This document shows positions 56,660 to 64,000 of a DNA stretch of 64,000 nucleotides, piece by piece (the first letter of the stretch is position 1; every line of letters begins with the position of its first letter). Position numbers and translations under genes: made by a program. Location of the stretch: positions 186,001-250,000 of the forward strand of contig JAOPJZ010000005.1 of assembly GCA_025517525.1 (NCBI GenBank). The letters run 5' to 3'. The notes beneath the pieces were generated by a model. It ran no database searches. It saw only the letters and a program-made list of their open reading frames with translations, and was not told the DNA's origin. This stretch comes from Natronosalvus hydrolyticus. GTDB taxonomy: Archaea; Halobacteriota; Halobacteria; Halobacteriales; Natrialbaceae.

Positions 56660-57001
56660 ATGGCGGAGAACCCCCTCCGAACTGACTCACAGCAGACGCT
56701 CCAACGACAACGCCGACGGATCGCCCTGAGCGGAGTGTTCGGCGCGCACGTCGGATTTCTGGCCCTGTTTCTGGTCTCGACGTTCGAGGCCGGGCTCCTT
56801 GGCGTCTTCCTCGCTGGGCTCGCTGCGTTCGCACTACCCTGACTATTGCCGTTGTATCTGACGGCACCGGTGTGGCTCGAGCACCAGCAGTCAACAGTTG
56901 ATACCGACGAGCAGCTCGAGCAGAAACTCGAGTACCTGCTCGAGACGGAGTCGCTCGAGGCGAGCAGAAATACCGTGGCGCGTGAAACCGAAGTACAATA
57001 G
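56660..57001 (+). pseudogene. SHOCT-type small membrane protein gene interrupted by TGA
   Basis: The first part encodes 60 aa ending in a hydrophobic helix region (GVFGAHVGFLALFLVSTFEA; LAAFALP). After TGA at 56840-56842 the same frame runs on as LLPLYLTAPVWLEHQQ and then LEQKLEYLLETESLE to TAG at 56999-57001. The last motif matches the SHOCT-like end of the intact gene at 61493 (FERKLEYLLETESLE). A TGG to TGA change after ALP would explain it. A 60-aa truncated product could still be made. Confidence 0.7.
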
Positions 57002-57072
57002 CGTCAGCGATTCACGATTGGATACCAACCCCAGTGACTATTACGCCATCTGCACGAGTGTGTTGACAGACG

Positions 57073-57897
57073 ATGGTCTCGTTGCTCGAGGTCGTGTTGA
57101 TCGCGACGGCCGCTGGCTGTGCCACCGGAATCGGGGCGCTGCCGACGTTTTACACCGATCAGGTGAGCCACCGTCTCTACGACAGCGCCGTCGGTTTCGC
57201 CGCCGGCGTCATGGTCGGTGCCGCCGTCTTCGCGCTGGTCGTTCCCGGACTCGAAATCGGAGCGCCGCTCGAGGTCGTCATCGGGCTCCTCGCCGGCGGC
57301 GGCTTCTTGCTCGTGGCGAACGCCACACTCCCGCACCTCCATCTTCGTATTACAGACCAGGACGAACAATTCGAGGGGACGGCAATTATCAGTGAGGACG
57401 GCGCTGACGGCACACGAACGACCCTCGAGGCGACAGAAATACAGGACAACAAACGCCGAGCGCTACTGGTCGGCGGCGCCGTGACGATCCACAACGTCCC
57501 CGAGGGATTGGCCGTCGGCATCGCCTTTGCCAGCGGAGAGCCAACTCTGGGATTTGCCATCGCCATCGCGATTACCGTCCAGAACATCCCCGACGGATTC
57601 GCGATGGCCGTTCCGGCGGCTCGAGCGGGAGTTTCACCGCCCCGAACAGTCCTGTATACGACGCTCTCCGGAGGCGTTCCCGAACCGATTGCTGCTGCGG
57701 CCGGGTTCGCACTGGTCGCGATGGTAACCGGTCTCTTTCCCGTTGCGGCCGGGTTCGCCGCTGGGGCAATGATCGCCGTCGTCTTCCGCGAGATGATCCC
57801 CTCGAGTCACGGCCACGGCTACGTCGATACGGCGACAGTGGCGTTCTTACTCGGCTTTGCACTCATGCTCGTGGTGGATACTGTGCTGGCCGTGTGA
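57073..57897 (+). CDS. ZIP-family metal transporter
   Basis: 274 aa, about eight membrane helices. The ZIP helix IV/V motifs are TIHNVPEGLAVGIAF and VQNIPDGFAMAV, with a cytoplasmic HLHLR segment. Imports Zn(II) or related metals, or supports their exchange. The start at 57073 gives MVSLLEVVLIATAAG at helix 1. A 7-bp-arm hairpin (57899-57913) sits right at the stop and might terminate. Confidence 0.9.
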   Translation: MVSLLEVVLIATAAGCATGIGALPTFYTDQVSHRLYDSAVGFAAGVMVGAAVFALVVPGLEIGAPLEVVIGLLAGGGFLLVANATLPHLHLRITDQDEQFEGTAIISEDGADGTRTTLEATEIQDNKRRALLVGGAVTIHNVPEGLAVGIAFASGEPTLGFAIAIAITVQNIPDGFAMAVPAARAGVSPPRTVLYTTLSGGVPEPIAAAAGFALVAMVTGLFPVAAGFAAGAMIAVVFREMIPSSHGHGYVDTATVAFLLGFALMLVVDTVLAV

Positions 57898-58245
57898 GCG
57901 TGTCGGCGACACGGGCCGATGGCCACCGACACGCGCGGATGGTCAACATTGAGTCCGAACAGTACTGAGAATCGAAGCCGTCGACCGGCCCAGAGCGATG
58001 TGGGGACAGGGCTCCAGGCCAGCGACGGAACCGAATGGGAGATGCGGCCAGTCCATCTGTGGGGGAAATGAATCTGGCTGCCGACGTGGTCGGCGTTCTC
58101 CAGTACAATACAACACACTATAAAATTAACCCTTTTACAGTAAAATTATCACCTCGATTGGAGACTCGATTTCGACACGAGTGCGTACCCAATGCTATTA
58201 TCCAGCACATGAACCGTCCGAAAACAGCCCGCTACCGTCGCCCGC
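57898..58245. other. Convergent intergenic region between the ZIP gene and elp3
   Basis: 348 bases. Holds a CGTGTCG-G-CGACACG hairpin at its left edge and an unusually AT-rich patch at about 58105-58150. No gene, RNA or copy of the three palindrome families recognised. Confidence 0.4.
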
Positions 58246-59895
58246 CTACAAACGCTTGCTCACGTACGGACCGTCCTGGTGGTAGCCCAGTTTGTTACGA
58301 TAGTACGCTCGAGCGCCGATGCCCGAGATGACGCTGACCTTGTCGTAGCCGGCGTCGGCCGCGATGGCTTCCGCTCGTTCCATAAGCTGTCGGCCATAGC
58401 CCTGATGCTGGTGTTGCCCGCCTTCGCTCTCGTCCCCGACAGACACCTCGCCGCCGTAGACGTGGAGTTCACGAACCAGGGCAGCGTTTTCGAGTTCGGC
58501 ACGCACCGGATCGTTGGGAAATCGAAGCCGACAAAAGCCGATCAGCAGATCCTTTTCGAAGTCCTCGATGGAGATGAAGTGTTCAGTGCCACCACAGGCG
58601 TCATAGGTCAGCACCTCGAGATCGATCTCCTCGGGTTCCTCGTCGTTCATCCCGACCTCCCGACAGCGGATGCAGTCACAGGTCCAGCCGTGTTCATCCA
58701 TGCGCTTGCGGGCCAGTTGGCGCAGGTTCGACTTCCAGACACCAGCATCGATGAAATCAGCCGGAATGTCACGCTGGACCCGCTGGAGCCGCGTGTACCG
58801 GGGAATCATGTCCTTGATTTCGGCGACCAGTTCGGCAGCCTCCTCGTTGTCGAGCGGGTCGTACTCGTCGTTGTACCACCAGTCGTAGGTCGCAGTCCCT
58901 CGCACCACGAGCGTCGGGTAGATTTTGAGGTAATCCGGCCGCCACTGCGTCGACTCGAACAGTTCCCGGAAATCCTCGAGGCACATCTCCTTGCTCATGC
59001 CGGGCTGGCCGGGCATCATGTGGAAGCCGACTTTGAACGCCGAATCACGGAGCCTGCGGTTGGCATCGATGGAGTCTTTTGTCCCGTGGCCGCGGTGCAT
59101 CTCCCGGTTAATGCGCTCGTAGGTCGTCTGTACGCCCACCTCGACTTTCGTCCCGCCGAGTTCGAGCATGCGGTCGATCTGTTCGGGGTCACACCAGTCG
59201 GGCTTGGTTTCGAACGTCGTCCCGATGTTCCGGACGTCGTTCGTCTCGTTTTCGGCGATGACGTCCTCAAGGTACTTGAACTCGTAGTCGTCGAAATCCT
59301 GAGCAAAGCTCACGCCCTCTGCTGGTTCTGGTTCCTTCTCGACGTCGTAGTCGTTCATCGCCTCGAGAGCGCGTTTGACGAACCACTCCTGATAGTCGTG
59401 GCTCCGGGCGGTCATCGTTCCGCCCATCAGGATGAGTTCGACTTTGTCGACCGGGTGTCCGATCTCGCGCAGTTGCTCGAGTCGCAGCGTCACCTGTCCA
59501 TAAGGGTCGTAATCGTTCTGGACGCCACGGGCAGCGGCGGGTTCCTGTCCGGTGTAACTCTGGGAACTCGAGAACTCCGAATCGGGGCCACCGGGGCAGT
59601 ACAGACACTTCCCGTGCGGGCAGCGCTCGGGCGAGGTCATGATCGCCACCGGCGACACCCCGGAGGCCGTTCGGACCGGTTTGCGCTGCAACACTGACTC
59701 GAGGGTCTCGCGATGTTCCTGTGGAGCGTAATCGAGCAGTTCGGAGTTTTTCGGCACCTTCGGTGCTGAGTGTTCCGAACACGCCGCTAGCTTGGCCTTC
59801 TCGACCTCGTCTCGCTCGATCTCACCGTCGAGGATCCGCTCGACGAGTGTTTTACACACTGCCTCGAGCGCCTCGGATTCGCTGGCACCGCTCAT
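58246..59895 (-). CDS. elp3: Elp3: tRNA uridine-34 carboxymethyl radical SAM/acetyltransferase
   Basis: 549 aa. Radical SAM cluster CPHGKCLYCPGG, then VELILMGGTMTARSHDYQEWF and the Elp3 core VGVQTTYERINREMHRGH. Extra cysteines CDCIRCREVG bind zinc in the family. C-terminal GNAT domain (HQHQGYGRQLMERAEAIA; YYRNKLGYHQDGPYV). In archaea Elp3 acts without the other Elongator subunits to form cm5U at tRNA position 34 using acetyl-CoA and SAM. Confidence 0.96.
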   Translation of the reverse strand: MSGASESEALEAVCKTLVERILDGEIERDEVEKAKLAACSEHSAPKVPKNSELLDYAPQEHRETLESVLQRKPVRTASGVSPVAIMTSPERCPHGKCLYCPGGPDSEFSSSQSYTGQEPAAARGVQNDYDPYGQVTLRLEQLREIGHPVDKVELILMGGTMTARSHDYQEWFVKRALEAMNDYDVEKEPEPAEGVSFAQDFDDYEFKYLEDVIAENETNDVRNIGTTFETKPDWCDPEQIDRMLELGGTKVEVGVQTTYERINREMHRGHGTKDSIDANRRLRDSAFKVGFHMMPGQPGMSKEMCLEDFRELFESTQWRPDYLKIYPTLVVRGTATYDWWYNDEYDPLDNEEAAELVAEIKDMIPRYTRLQRVQRDIPADFIDAGVWKSNLRQLARKRMDEHGWTCDCIRCREVGMNDEEPEEIDLEVLTYDACGGTEHFISIEDFEKDLLIGFCRLRFPNDPVRAELENAALVRELHVYGGEVSVGDESEGGQHQHQGYGRQLMERAEAIAADAGYDKVSVISGIGARAYYRNKLGYHQDGPYVSKRL

Positions 59896-60098
59896 CTGGA
59901 AATATATGGCCGTGGAAGCCGGTTAAGGGTATCGTCTCGATCATCGAGACTCACCGGTGAAATGCACCGAGTTGTCGGTGCCGGCGCACACCGCTGCTCG
60001 ATCACATTTCCGACAGGATAGTAAGTAACCTCCAGGTAAGGTGTGTGATTACACTAGTATCACCTAACTGTTTATTATCTGGGTGTCCTCTATCGGCT

Positions 60099-60638
60099 AT
60101 GAAATTATCCTCGGACCGATCCGTTTTCACTTCGACTGCGCCTCTCAGCAGGCGGCAGACACTCACCGGGCTCGCTGGCATCGGTACCGTGGGTCTGGCT
60201 GGCTGTCTCGGCAGTGACGACAACAGCGGTGACGACTCGAGTGGCAGCGGTGATAACAGCCCCGGCACCGCCGAAATCACGTTTCACGGCGAGACCTACA
60301 GCTACAACGATGCGTCCTGTGAAGGCACCACAACGTTCCCGCCCGAAAACCAGATGATTCATTACCGTGATTACGGAACCCAGTTCGAATTCTGGGTCGA
60401 GCGGTACGACCCCGAACAGTCAGATACCGTCAAAGTCCACCTCGGGTTCCCGGAAAGTAGCGGTCAGACGATCGGAGAAATCGAAGCCTACGAGGGACAG
60501 ACGACGGCCGATGAGATCGAATTCGAACTCGAGAGCCACACCTCGGGGTCGCTGGCACTCGAGCCCGCAAGCGATATGAACGACGACGTGGAGCACGACC
60601 CTGACGGCGGAGTAGTCGAGTGGGACGTCTCCTGTTGA
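60099..60638 (+). CDS. Tat lipoprotein of unknown function
   Basis: 179 aa. Twin Arg18-Arg19 (SRRQTLTGLAG), lipobox GLAGC (Cys36), an Asp/Ser/Gly-rich tether, then a small beta-rich domain (AEITFHGETYSYNDASCEGT ... EWDVSC). Two cysteines (in NDASCEG and at the C-terminus) may form a disulfide outside the cell. No family recognised. The ATG at 60099 gives a normal signal. Confidence 0.7.
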   Translation: MKLSSDRSVFTSTAPLSRRQTLTGLAGIGTVGLAGCLGSDDNSGDDSSGSGDNSPGTAEITFHGETYSYNDASCEGTTTFPPENQMIHYRDYGTQFEFWVERYDPEQSDTVKVHLGFPESSGQTIGEIEAYEGQTTADEIEFELESHTSGSLALEPASDMNDDVEHDPDGGVVEWDVSC

Positions 60639-60820
60639 TTGGAACCCTTTCGTGAGCGCTCCCAACACGCTCGTGATGGCTCTGGTCATCATTTTTCTGG
60701 AAACCGGACGGAGGAGGCGAGTGTCGATGAGACTCGAGACGGGGGCTAGCCAAACCGAGTAGCGAACCGAAAACTGGACGGTTGTAGTGAATTTTAGTGT
60801 CCATACCATACCGTGCCAAC

Positions 60821-60828
60821 ATTATATG
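60821..60828 (+). promoter_or_regulatory. TATA-like box of the DJ-1/PfpI gene
   Basis: ATTATATG, 33-40 nt upstream of the ATG at 60861, in an otherwise GC-rich gap. Confidence 0.45.
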
Positions 60829-60860
60829 GGAGGTCGGCGTACTTCTTCCTGGGTGAGACT

Positions 60861-61451
60861 ATGGGAAAACACATCCTCATGATCGTCGGTGATTTCGGCG
60901 AAGATTACGAAATAATGGTTCCGTTCCAGACCCTCGAGGCCGTCGGCCACAGCGTCGACGCCGTCTGTCCAGAGAAAGAAAGCGGCGACACGGTCAAAAC
61001 GGCAATCCACGATTTCCGCGGTGACCAGACCTACCTCGAGGAGCGTGGGCACGATTTCGTCCTGAACGCCACAATGGACGAGGTCGACCCGACAGAGTAC
61101 GATGCGCTGGTCGTTCCCGGCGGCCGGGCTCCGGAGTACCTCCGTACCTACGACGAGGTGCTCGAGACGGTTCGGCACTTCTTCGAGACGGACAAGCCCG
61201 TCGCCTCGCTGTGTCACGGGCCCCAAATTCTCGCCGCTGCGGGCGTGCTGGACGGCTACGAGATGACGGCCTACCCGGCCGTTCGCGCCGAAGTCGAAGC
61301 AGCCGGCTGTTCCTGGGTCGATGGCGTCGTACGCGACGGCAACCTCGTTACCGGACAGGCCTGGCCGGACCACCCAGAGTGGCTCGCCGAATTCATGACC
61401 CTGCTCGGTGACGAAATCTCACACGGAGAGCAAATCGCTGCAGACGACTGA
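60861..61451 (+). CDS. DJ-1/PfpI-family protein
   Basis: 196 aa. Nucleophile elbow [14 protein letters not shown] with the conserved Cys-His, [12 protein letters not shown] and the acidic residue in [12 protein letters not shown]. Family members act as glyoxalase III/deglycase-like enzymes, amidases or stress proteins. The start at 60861 ([18 protein letters not shown]) fits. Convergent with the SHOCT gene, 41 bp apart. Confidence 0.9.
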   Translation: MGKHILMIVGDFGEDYEIMVPFQTLEAVGHSVDAVCPEKESGDTVKTAIHDFRGDQTYLEERGHDFVLNATMDEVDPTEYDALVVPGGRAPEYLRTYDEVLETVRHFFETDKPVASLCHGPQILAAAGVLDGYEMTAYPAVRAEVEAAGCSWVDGVVRDGNLVTGQAWPDHPEWLAEFMTLLGDEISHGEQIAADD

Positions 61452-61492
61452 TCCGACGACCGTCCCTCGCGACTAAAACGTCGGCGACGAAC

Positions 61493-61918
61493 TCACTCTC
61501 GTTCCAGGCTCCGATCACGCGAACGGAGCCTGGAGTCCCTTTCGGACACTCGATCCTCCAGGTCCTCCAGCGACTCGGTCTCGAGTAAGTACTCGAGTTT
61601 CCGTTCGAACTGGTCGTCGGTGAGTTCCCCGCGGGCATAGCGATCCCGGAGGGTCTCGAGGGCATCGGTCGCATCGGTTTCCTCGTTTAACTCTGCTCGC
61701 TTCTCGTCTTCTTCAAGATCCACTTCCGACTCCTCCTCGTCGAACAGCATCGAAATGATTGGAACCACGGCGACGTACCCAAAGAGCATGACTGCGAGCC
61801 AGAGGTTCCCACCGACACCGCTCACCAGCAATCCAAGCCACAGGCCGGTGATCAGGGTTGCTGCAATTCCTGAGGCGTTCTGGCGAAAACGCTCTCCAGC
61901 CGTCGGTTCCGCTGCCAT
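61493..61918 (-). CDS. SHOCT-domain membrane protein
   Basis: 141 aa. Two hydrophobic helices (about 17-35 and 38-58), an acidic linker (DEEESEVDLEEDEKRAELNEE), then a SHOCT motif TLRDRYARGELTDDQFERKLEYLLE and a charged tail. SHOCT modules mediate oligomerisation in many small membrane proteins; function unknown. Intact relative of the disrupted gene at 56660. Lies 74 bp downstream of the DHH/OB gene on the same strand. Confidence 0.82.
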   Translation of the reverse strand: MAAEPTAGERFRQNASGIAATLITGLWLGLLVSGVGGNLWLAVMLFGYVAVVPIISMLFDEEESEVDLEEDEKRAELNEETDATDALETLRDRYARGELTDDQFERKLEYLLETESLEDLEDRVSERDSRLRSRDRSLERE

Positions 61919-61992
61919 ATTCGATTGTCTTTCCGAAGCTAAAAAGACGTTTCTACTCCGAGGCATATCGATCGAAGAAAACGACGTTTCGT

Positions 61993-64000
61993 TCAGTTCA
62001 GGCGTTCGCCAACGGCCTCGAGGGCAGCCTCGCGAACCGCGTCGCGCTCGCCCGAAAGGAATGTCAGGTAGCCATCGCGGCCACCGACGACGTGGACGCC
62101 AGCACTCGGCACGGCCTCCCGAACGGCCTCGCCCAGTTCTCGAACGTCGATAGCGTCACCGTCGCGGACGTGCAGTTCGTCCTCGTCGACGCCGAGGGTC
62201 ACCACAACGTCGTCCCGCCGGTGGAGTTCCTCGAGCAGCAAGATGGCCGTCGGAAAGTTGAACCGGTGGGTGAACGCCGCCGTATCGAGGACATTGACGG
62301 CAGTGCCGCCCACCTCCTCGGTGGTGAGGTTCACGCGTGCCGCCTCGAGTTCCGTCTCGAGCTTGTCGCGGAACTGTTCGGAGACGTGGGCTGCGAGGTC
62401 GCCATCGTCGTCGAACAGCAAGTCGGCGATGAGTTCGCGTTTGTCCTTGTAGGACTGATAGTAGGCCTCGAGGGAAACCGCTTCACGGCGCTCCGATTGG
62501 GCGGTCTCGTCGTAGCCGGCAGACGCGGCGAGTTCGGCGTACACCTCGGGGACGTCGCCCCAGAAGCTCACGGCGGGTAGGTGCTCGAGGTCGCCACGAA
62601 CGTCGTCGTTGACGTGGGCAGCGACGTTCGCCGCGAGGACGCTCGAGGTGACCGTCGAGAGGTCGACCTCGTCATCGGCGAGCGACGGGGAGACGGCGAC
62701 GGAGACGGCGTCGACAATTTCCGTGTCGGCGCGACTGTCGTCGATGACCAGACGGTCGACCCCGTAGATGTCGAGCAGATCGTAGCCGTCGAGCGAGTCA
62801 CGCGTCGCACCGGCGTCGGTCAGGACGACCAGCGGGAGTTGCTCGTCGTGACGGTCACGAGCCTCGAGCATCGAGGTGACGTCGCCGGTTGCCGCGTCCA
62901 TATCGTAGACGTGGCCCTCGAGCGGTCGGCGCTCGAAGTAGTGGTAGACGGCGTCGTCTCGCGTATGTTTCTCGTCGATCAGCGGCAAAACGGCACGTTC
63001 GATGGCCGCACCGGCGATGTAGCCGTCTGCCGTCGCGCTGTGACGGACGACGATTGGGCGCGCTTCCATGACGGCGCGGCGAATCGTGGTCGCGGCCTCG
63101 ACGACGTCGTCTTCGACCGCGGCAACCGATTCGTCTTCGGCAAGCGGCGCGACGATGGTTGGCCGTGCTTCCTGTTCGATAGCGGCGTCGAGTCGGGCCT
63201 CGACGGTCGCTTCCTCCTCGCCCTCGAGAATTTCGAGCGCTTCCGTTTCGACCTGGAGGTCGCCACGGCGACGTTCGACTTCGCCACCCAGCGAAACCAT
63301 ATCGCCGGTTTCGACCGACGGGTAGGCGCGAACGCCAGCTTCCTCGAACGCAGCACATTCGACGGTCCCGGTTTCGTCGCTGAGTTCGAACACCGTCGGA
63401 CCGCTGGTCTGACGGACGCTCGCAATCTCGCCCTCGAGGCGAACGAGCGTCCCAACCTGGTCGCCGATGGCGTCGACCGTCGTTCGGTTGAGTTCGGCCG
63501 TCGCGTCGGCCGCTTCGTCGGTCGCCGGTTGGGCGGTTGTGGTCGCAGCACCTGCCCCACCCTCACTCGTCGATTCGACGGGCGATGGGGACGGGGCGGT
63601 CGTCGGTTGCGCGGTATCCGTCTCGGATTCGACTTCCGGTTCGGCGCTGTCGTCCGCGTCATCCGTGTCGTTGCTTCCCTCCTCGGGGAGAACCTGTTCG
63701 CCGTCTGCCGTCTGAATGATCTCGCCGCGGAACTCGCGTGGTTCCTGGCGAATCGACCAGCCGAGGTCGACATTGCCGTTGTCCCGGACATCGAGGACCT
63801 GAACGTAAACGGAGTCCCCAGGCTCGAGGTCGAGGCTTTCGAGACGACTATCCAACTCGCTTCGGTGGAGCAAACCCGTGACGTGGTCTCCGATATCGAC
63901 GAAGAGACCGAAGTCCGCGTAACCGTCGACAGTCCCTCGGTAGTACCGAGGTGGGACGAGTTCCGACGGGGACGTACCTTCGAACTCGAAGGCGACGTCC
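61993..64000 (-). CDS. DHH-family (RecJ/Cdc45-like) protein with S1 and OB domains, 5' end outside the window
   Basis: At least 669 aa. The visible order is an S1 domain (YYRGTVDGYADFGLFVDIGD through LLHRSEL), an acidic linker, an OB fold (TLVRLEGEIASVRQTSGPTVFEL), and a RecJ-like DHH region. The DHH motifs look altered: the HxDxDG site reads RHSATADGYIAG and the DHH site reads LVIDDSRAD. A catalytic RecJ nuclease would need those residues, so this may be an inactive, Cdc45-like member. The true start lies beyond base 64000; an apparent TTG start near 63873 is mid-domain. Confidence 0.85.
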   Translation of the reverse strand, partial: DVAFEFEGTSPSELVPPRYYRGTVDGYADFGLFVDIGDHVTGLLHRSELDSRLESLDLEPGDSVYVQVLDVRDNGNVDLGWSIRQEPREFRGEIIQTADGEQVLPEEGSNDTDDADDSAEPEVESETDTAQPTTAPSPSPVESTSEGGAGAATTTAQPATDEAADATAELNRTTVDAIGDQVGTLVRLEGEIASVRQTSGPTVFELSDETGTVECAAFEEAGVRAYPSVETGDMVSLGGEVERRRGDLQVETEALEILEGEEEATVEARLDAAIEQEARPTIVAPLAEDESVAAVEDDVVEAATTIRRAVMEARPIVVRHSATADGYIAGAAIERAVLPLIDEKHTRDDAVYHYFERRPLEGHVYDMDAATGDVTSMLEARDRHDEQLPLVVLTDAGATRDSLDGYDLLDIYGVDRLVIDDSRADTEIVDAVSVAVSPSLADDEVDLSTVTSSVLAANVAAHVNDDVRGDLEHLPAVSFWGDVPEVYAELAASAGYDETAQSERREAVSLEAYYQSYKDKRELIADLLFDDDGDLAAHVSEQFRDKLETELEAARVNLTTEEVGGTAVNVLDTAAFTHRFNFPTAILLLEELHRRDDVVVTLGVDEDELHVRDGDAIDVRELGEAVREAVPSAGVHVVGGRDGYLTFLSGERDAVREAALEAVGERLN

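Noticed and set aside
56840..56842. Recoding of TGA as selenocysteine (also considered for 19522-19524)
   Set aside because: Haloarchaea are not known to make selenoproteins, no SECIS-like structure is visible, and one of the two genes also has a frameshift; mutation or sequencing error is simpler.
58279..59697. 472-aa open frame on the plus strand opposite elp3
   Set aside because: It is the antisense of a well-conserved gene, with His/Val-rich composition and no family resemblance; GC-rich haloarchaeal genes produce such long antisense frames.
1..64000. tRNA, rRNA or CRISPR loci
   Set aside because: I looked in all gaps above about 70 bp for T-loop words, cloverleaf spacing and regularly spaced repeats and found none that hold.

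Overview
The window is haloarchaeal chromosome: high GC, strongly acidic proteins, leaderless-looking promoters, Tat lipoproteins, and archaeal replication, lipid and RNA genes (PriS, GINS51, CarS, Cdc48, RtcB/archease, Elp3, proteasome chaperone PAC2). The dense CTCGAG words and the gene content suggest the Natrialbaceae, but the genus is inference. I see no rRNA, tRNA, CRISPR array or intact transposase.

Layout. 1-9.3 kb: RNA repair (rtcB, archease), a double-VOC protein, a GNAT, the replication operon priS-gins51, a peroxiredoxin, and cdc48 translationally coupled to a small Hsp20-like protein. 9.3-18.7 kb: panB, a 7TM histidine kinase, an epimerase, a HAD phosphatase, an acyl-CoA dehydrogenase, a DapA/KdgA-type aldolase and a tandem rhodanese. 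19-26 kb: a broken DUF3267 protease-like gene, a GNAT, YchF GTPase, an Lrp/AsnC regulator, HalOD1, PAC2, and an m5C RNA methyltransferase with its PUA-like partner. 26-34 kb is a signalling block: a 1,163-aa PAS/GAF/HTH-10 (Bat-like) regulator, a KaiC-like protein with a ruined P-loop, two zinc-site proteins and a PAS histidine kinase. 34.2-39.2 kb is a complete LivJHMGF ABC importer operon.

39-49 kb: a DUF2332 gene, a relic of an IS1341-type tnpB 3' end with its hairpin RNA region, uvrA, and the most striking locus: an HtrII-like phototaxis transducer whose stop overlaps the start of an opsin-family gene. That opsin lacks the retinal-binding lysine (His226) and the primary counterion (Ala96). 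A PQQ-propeller lipoprotein, a 59-aa zinc protein and a Nudix protein follow. 49.8-64 kb: a second Cdc48, LarC with a His-rich insert, pyrE, carS, proline dehydrogenase, DUF502, a SHOCT-type gene broken by a TGA, a ZIP transporter, elp3, a lipoprotein, a DJ-1 protein, an intact SHOCT protein, and a DHH/OB-fold (RecJ/Cdc45-like) protein running off the end.

Intergenic spaces carry three families of 79-90 bp imperfect palindromes (eight copies recognised), several ending just upstream of start codons. In at least one family the central stem changes sequence between copies while still pairing, which suggests the fold matters.
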